Assembly: GCF_050971785.1 (NCBI RefSeq)
Contig: NZ_JBPCCU010000002.1
Span: forward strand, 186,001 to 250,000
Source of the DNA: Actinomadura_E scrupuli
Lineage (GTDB): Bacteria > Actinomycetota > Actinomycetes > Streptosporangiales > Streptosporangiaceae
DNA length: 64,000 nucleotides
Direction: 5' to 3'
A program made the translations under genes and the position numbers. A model generated the notes under the pieces. The model did no database searches. It had not been told where the DNA came from and saw nothing but the letters and a program-made list of their open reading frames with translations. Below are positions 62,814 to 64,000 of this stretch, in pieces (position 1 is the first letter of the stretch; the number at the start of each line of letters is the position of its first letter).

Positions 62814-64000
62814 GTGGAGCCCAACTTCCTCGGCGGCCCGCTCGAGGCACTCCATGCGGCCTACCTCGATCTGACGGCCCAGATCAATGCCGGGAGCATC
62901 AGCCTCGACGAGGCACTGGTCCAGTTGCAGGCCAGGGAGGTCGTGGACGCGGCGGGCAACACCTGGCGGATCGACCCGGTCACCCAGTCGTTCGTCCGGC
63001 GCACGCCGGGCGCCGACACCTCGTGGAAGCTGGCCGACCCCGCGGAGTTCGCCTACCAGGCGCCGCAGGGCATGGCTGGGCCCGGGCAGCAGTACTCCGC
63101 GCACGTGACCATGCCCGACGGGATCCGGAACGGTCCGCCGAACCTGCCGATGGTTCCCGACCCGGCCGCCCTGGTCCCGCTCCGGCACGATGATCAGCCC
63201 GCCTCGCGGCGACGGCTTCGCCCCGTGCTCATCGCGGGCGTCGCGGCGATCATGGTGATCGGCCTGGTCGTCGCGGGAGTGGTGTTGTGGCCGGGGAGCG
63301 AATCGGAGGGTTCGCAGAACGGGCGAGCGGCCGGACGGCTCTTCGCCGCCGACCCCGCCGCCCGCACCGACGGCCGTGACCAGGAGCTCAACCGGGTGGC
63401 CGCCGCCGGTTCCACGGTGGTCGCCATCGGCGGTGAGGACGACAACCTCGGCTACCGGGCGCAGTTCATCGTGTCGAAGGACGCGGGCCGTTCGTTCCAG
63501 CTGGCCTCCGTACGGACGCCGGGCGGTGACGTGCCGCCGGTCGACGAGACTCCGCGGCACGTCGCCGGCTCCGCCAGCGGCTGGGTCGCGCTCGGCGACC
63601 ACCTCGGCGGGACGGTGGTGTGGACGAGTCTCGACGGCAGGAGCTGGACGAGGCAGCCGGACACCGTCGGTGCCGTGTTCGGAGCGCGCGACCGCGTCTT
63701 CTCGGTCGCGTGGACCGGGGCGGGCTTCACCGCGGTGGGCGCCACGTCCGCCACCGGCGACTTCACCGACGCCGCTCCGGTCGTGTGGCTGTCCACGGAC
63801 GGTCAGCGCTGGCAGCGATCGGCGGGCTGGCAACTGCATCCGCCCACCGGAGAGCCCCTGTCGCTGACCGGTGTCGCGGGCGTCGACGGAGTGACCGTCG
63901 CGACGGGCGATCGCGGCGGGAAGCAGAGCGCCTCCGACATCGTGTGGTGCTCCACGAACGGCGGGCGTACCTGGGAGGAGGTCGGCGTGCCCCAGCCCGC
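62814..64000 (+). CDS. Single-pass membrane protein with WR-type N-terminal domain (3' truncated by window)
   Basis: 395 codons are visible and the frame is open at the window end. GTG 62814 follows GACGAAAGGA by 10 bases. Residues 1-60 (LTAQINAGSISLDEALVQLQ, then GNTWRIDPVTQSFVRRT) form a small domain that recalls the SHOCT-like, WR-containing N-termini of actinobacterial surface proteins. One transmembrane helix follows at about 140-162 and then a beta-propeller-like region with recurring Asp-box blocks (SKDAGRSFQL, TSLDGRSWTRQ, STDGQRWQRS, STNGGRTWEEV), as in sialidase/BNR repeats. Function unknown; an extracellular sensor or binding role is inference. Confidence 0.8.
   Translation, partial: MEPNFLGGPLEALHAAYLDLTAQINAGSISLDEALVQLQAREVVDAAGNTWRIDPVTQSFVRRTPGADTSWKLADPAEFAYQAPQGMAGPGQQYSAHVTMPDGIRNGPPNLPMVPDPAALVPLRHDDQPASRRRLRPVLIAGVAAIMVIGLVVAGVVLWPGSESEGSQNGRAAGRLFAADPAARTDGRDQELNRVAAAGSTVVAIGGEDDNLGYRAQFIVSKDAGRSFQLASVRTPGGDVPPVDETPRHVAGSASGWVALGDHLGGTVVWTSLDGRSWTRQPDTVGAVFGARDRVFSVAWTGAGFTAVGATSATGDFTDAAPVVWLSTDGQRWQRSAGWQLHPPTGEPLSLTGVAGVDGVTVATGDRGGKQSASDIVWCSTNGGRTWEEVGVPQP

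Noticed and set aside
1..64000. tRNA, rRNA, phage or biosynthetic megasynthase genes
   Set aside because: No cloverleaf-like sequence with the conserved GTTCGANNC arm in gaps, no rRNA sequence, no integrase, capsid, NRPS or PKS signature seen by eye.

Overview
This 64 kb window is very GC-rich, uses many GTG starts, and carries genes diagnostic of a mycothiol-producing actinomycete: mycothiol synthase (mshD), the orphan regulator GlnR, a DivIVA-type coiled-coil protein, and the fba / DUF3151 / purA neighbourhood also known from mycobacteria. Gene order and content fit Streptosporangiaceae (Streptosporangium or Nonomuraea type); the genus is inference. It looks like ordinary chromosome. No insertion sequence, phage, CRISPR, rRNA or tRNA was seen.

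Layout. 0-17.4 kb is core metabolism: pyrE, class II fructose-bisphosphate aldolase, purA, purD, purB and purC, interleaved with DedA, HxlR, GNAT, GlpQ, a CorA-type transporter, LtrA and MOSC genes. 17.4-26.3 kb holds a secreted NlpC/P60 hydrolase behind a c-di-AMP (ydaO-type) riboswitch, a Tat-type polysaccharide deacetylase, an SDR/crotonase pair, a two-component system followed by an HtrA-like protease (reminiscent of mprAB-pepD), and an MpaB-family oxygenase. 26.4-33.8 kb carries arfB, a DivIVA-like protein, a gamma-carbonic-anhydrase-like protein and a roughly 1,480-residue protein with two CbbX-like AAA+ modules whose nucleotide-binding motifs are degenerate. 33.8-40.4 kb is phosphate uptake: low-affinity pitA with its DUF47 partner, and pstSCAB behind a PHO box. 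40.4-45.3 kb is mshD, glnR, a MoaD-like protein, an LmeA-like protein, an ECF sigma/zinc anti-sigma pair and a thioredoxin. 45.4-47.4 kb is a sulfur operon (DUF4395, rhodanese, DUF1416) behind a leaderless cysteine-containing leader peptide. 48.6-50.7 kb is a three-gene membrane-protein operon. 50.9-62.5 kb is an exopolysaccharide-type cluster: four glycosyltransferases, a glycosyltransferase-flippase fusion, a large multi-spanning protein, a small anchored protein and two flanking GH16 hydrolases. A truncated membrane protein ends the window.

Two themes cut across the genes. First, 18 start codons lie 6-7 bases downstream of a TAnnnT-like -10 element (two of them matching as GAnAAT variants), so leaderless mRNAs are very common. 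Second, convergent gene pairs are separated by long perfect palindromes, three of which share one sequence (CGTGATCATGCAATC, an 11-base loop, then the inverse). Other regulatory candidates are an uORF with an extreme Shine-Dalgarno before the CorA gene, an H-type pseudoknot before purA, three palindromic operators at the HxlR/GNAT divergent promoter, and an inverted repeat over the promoter of the sulfur operon.
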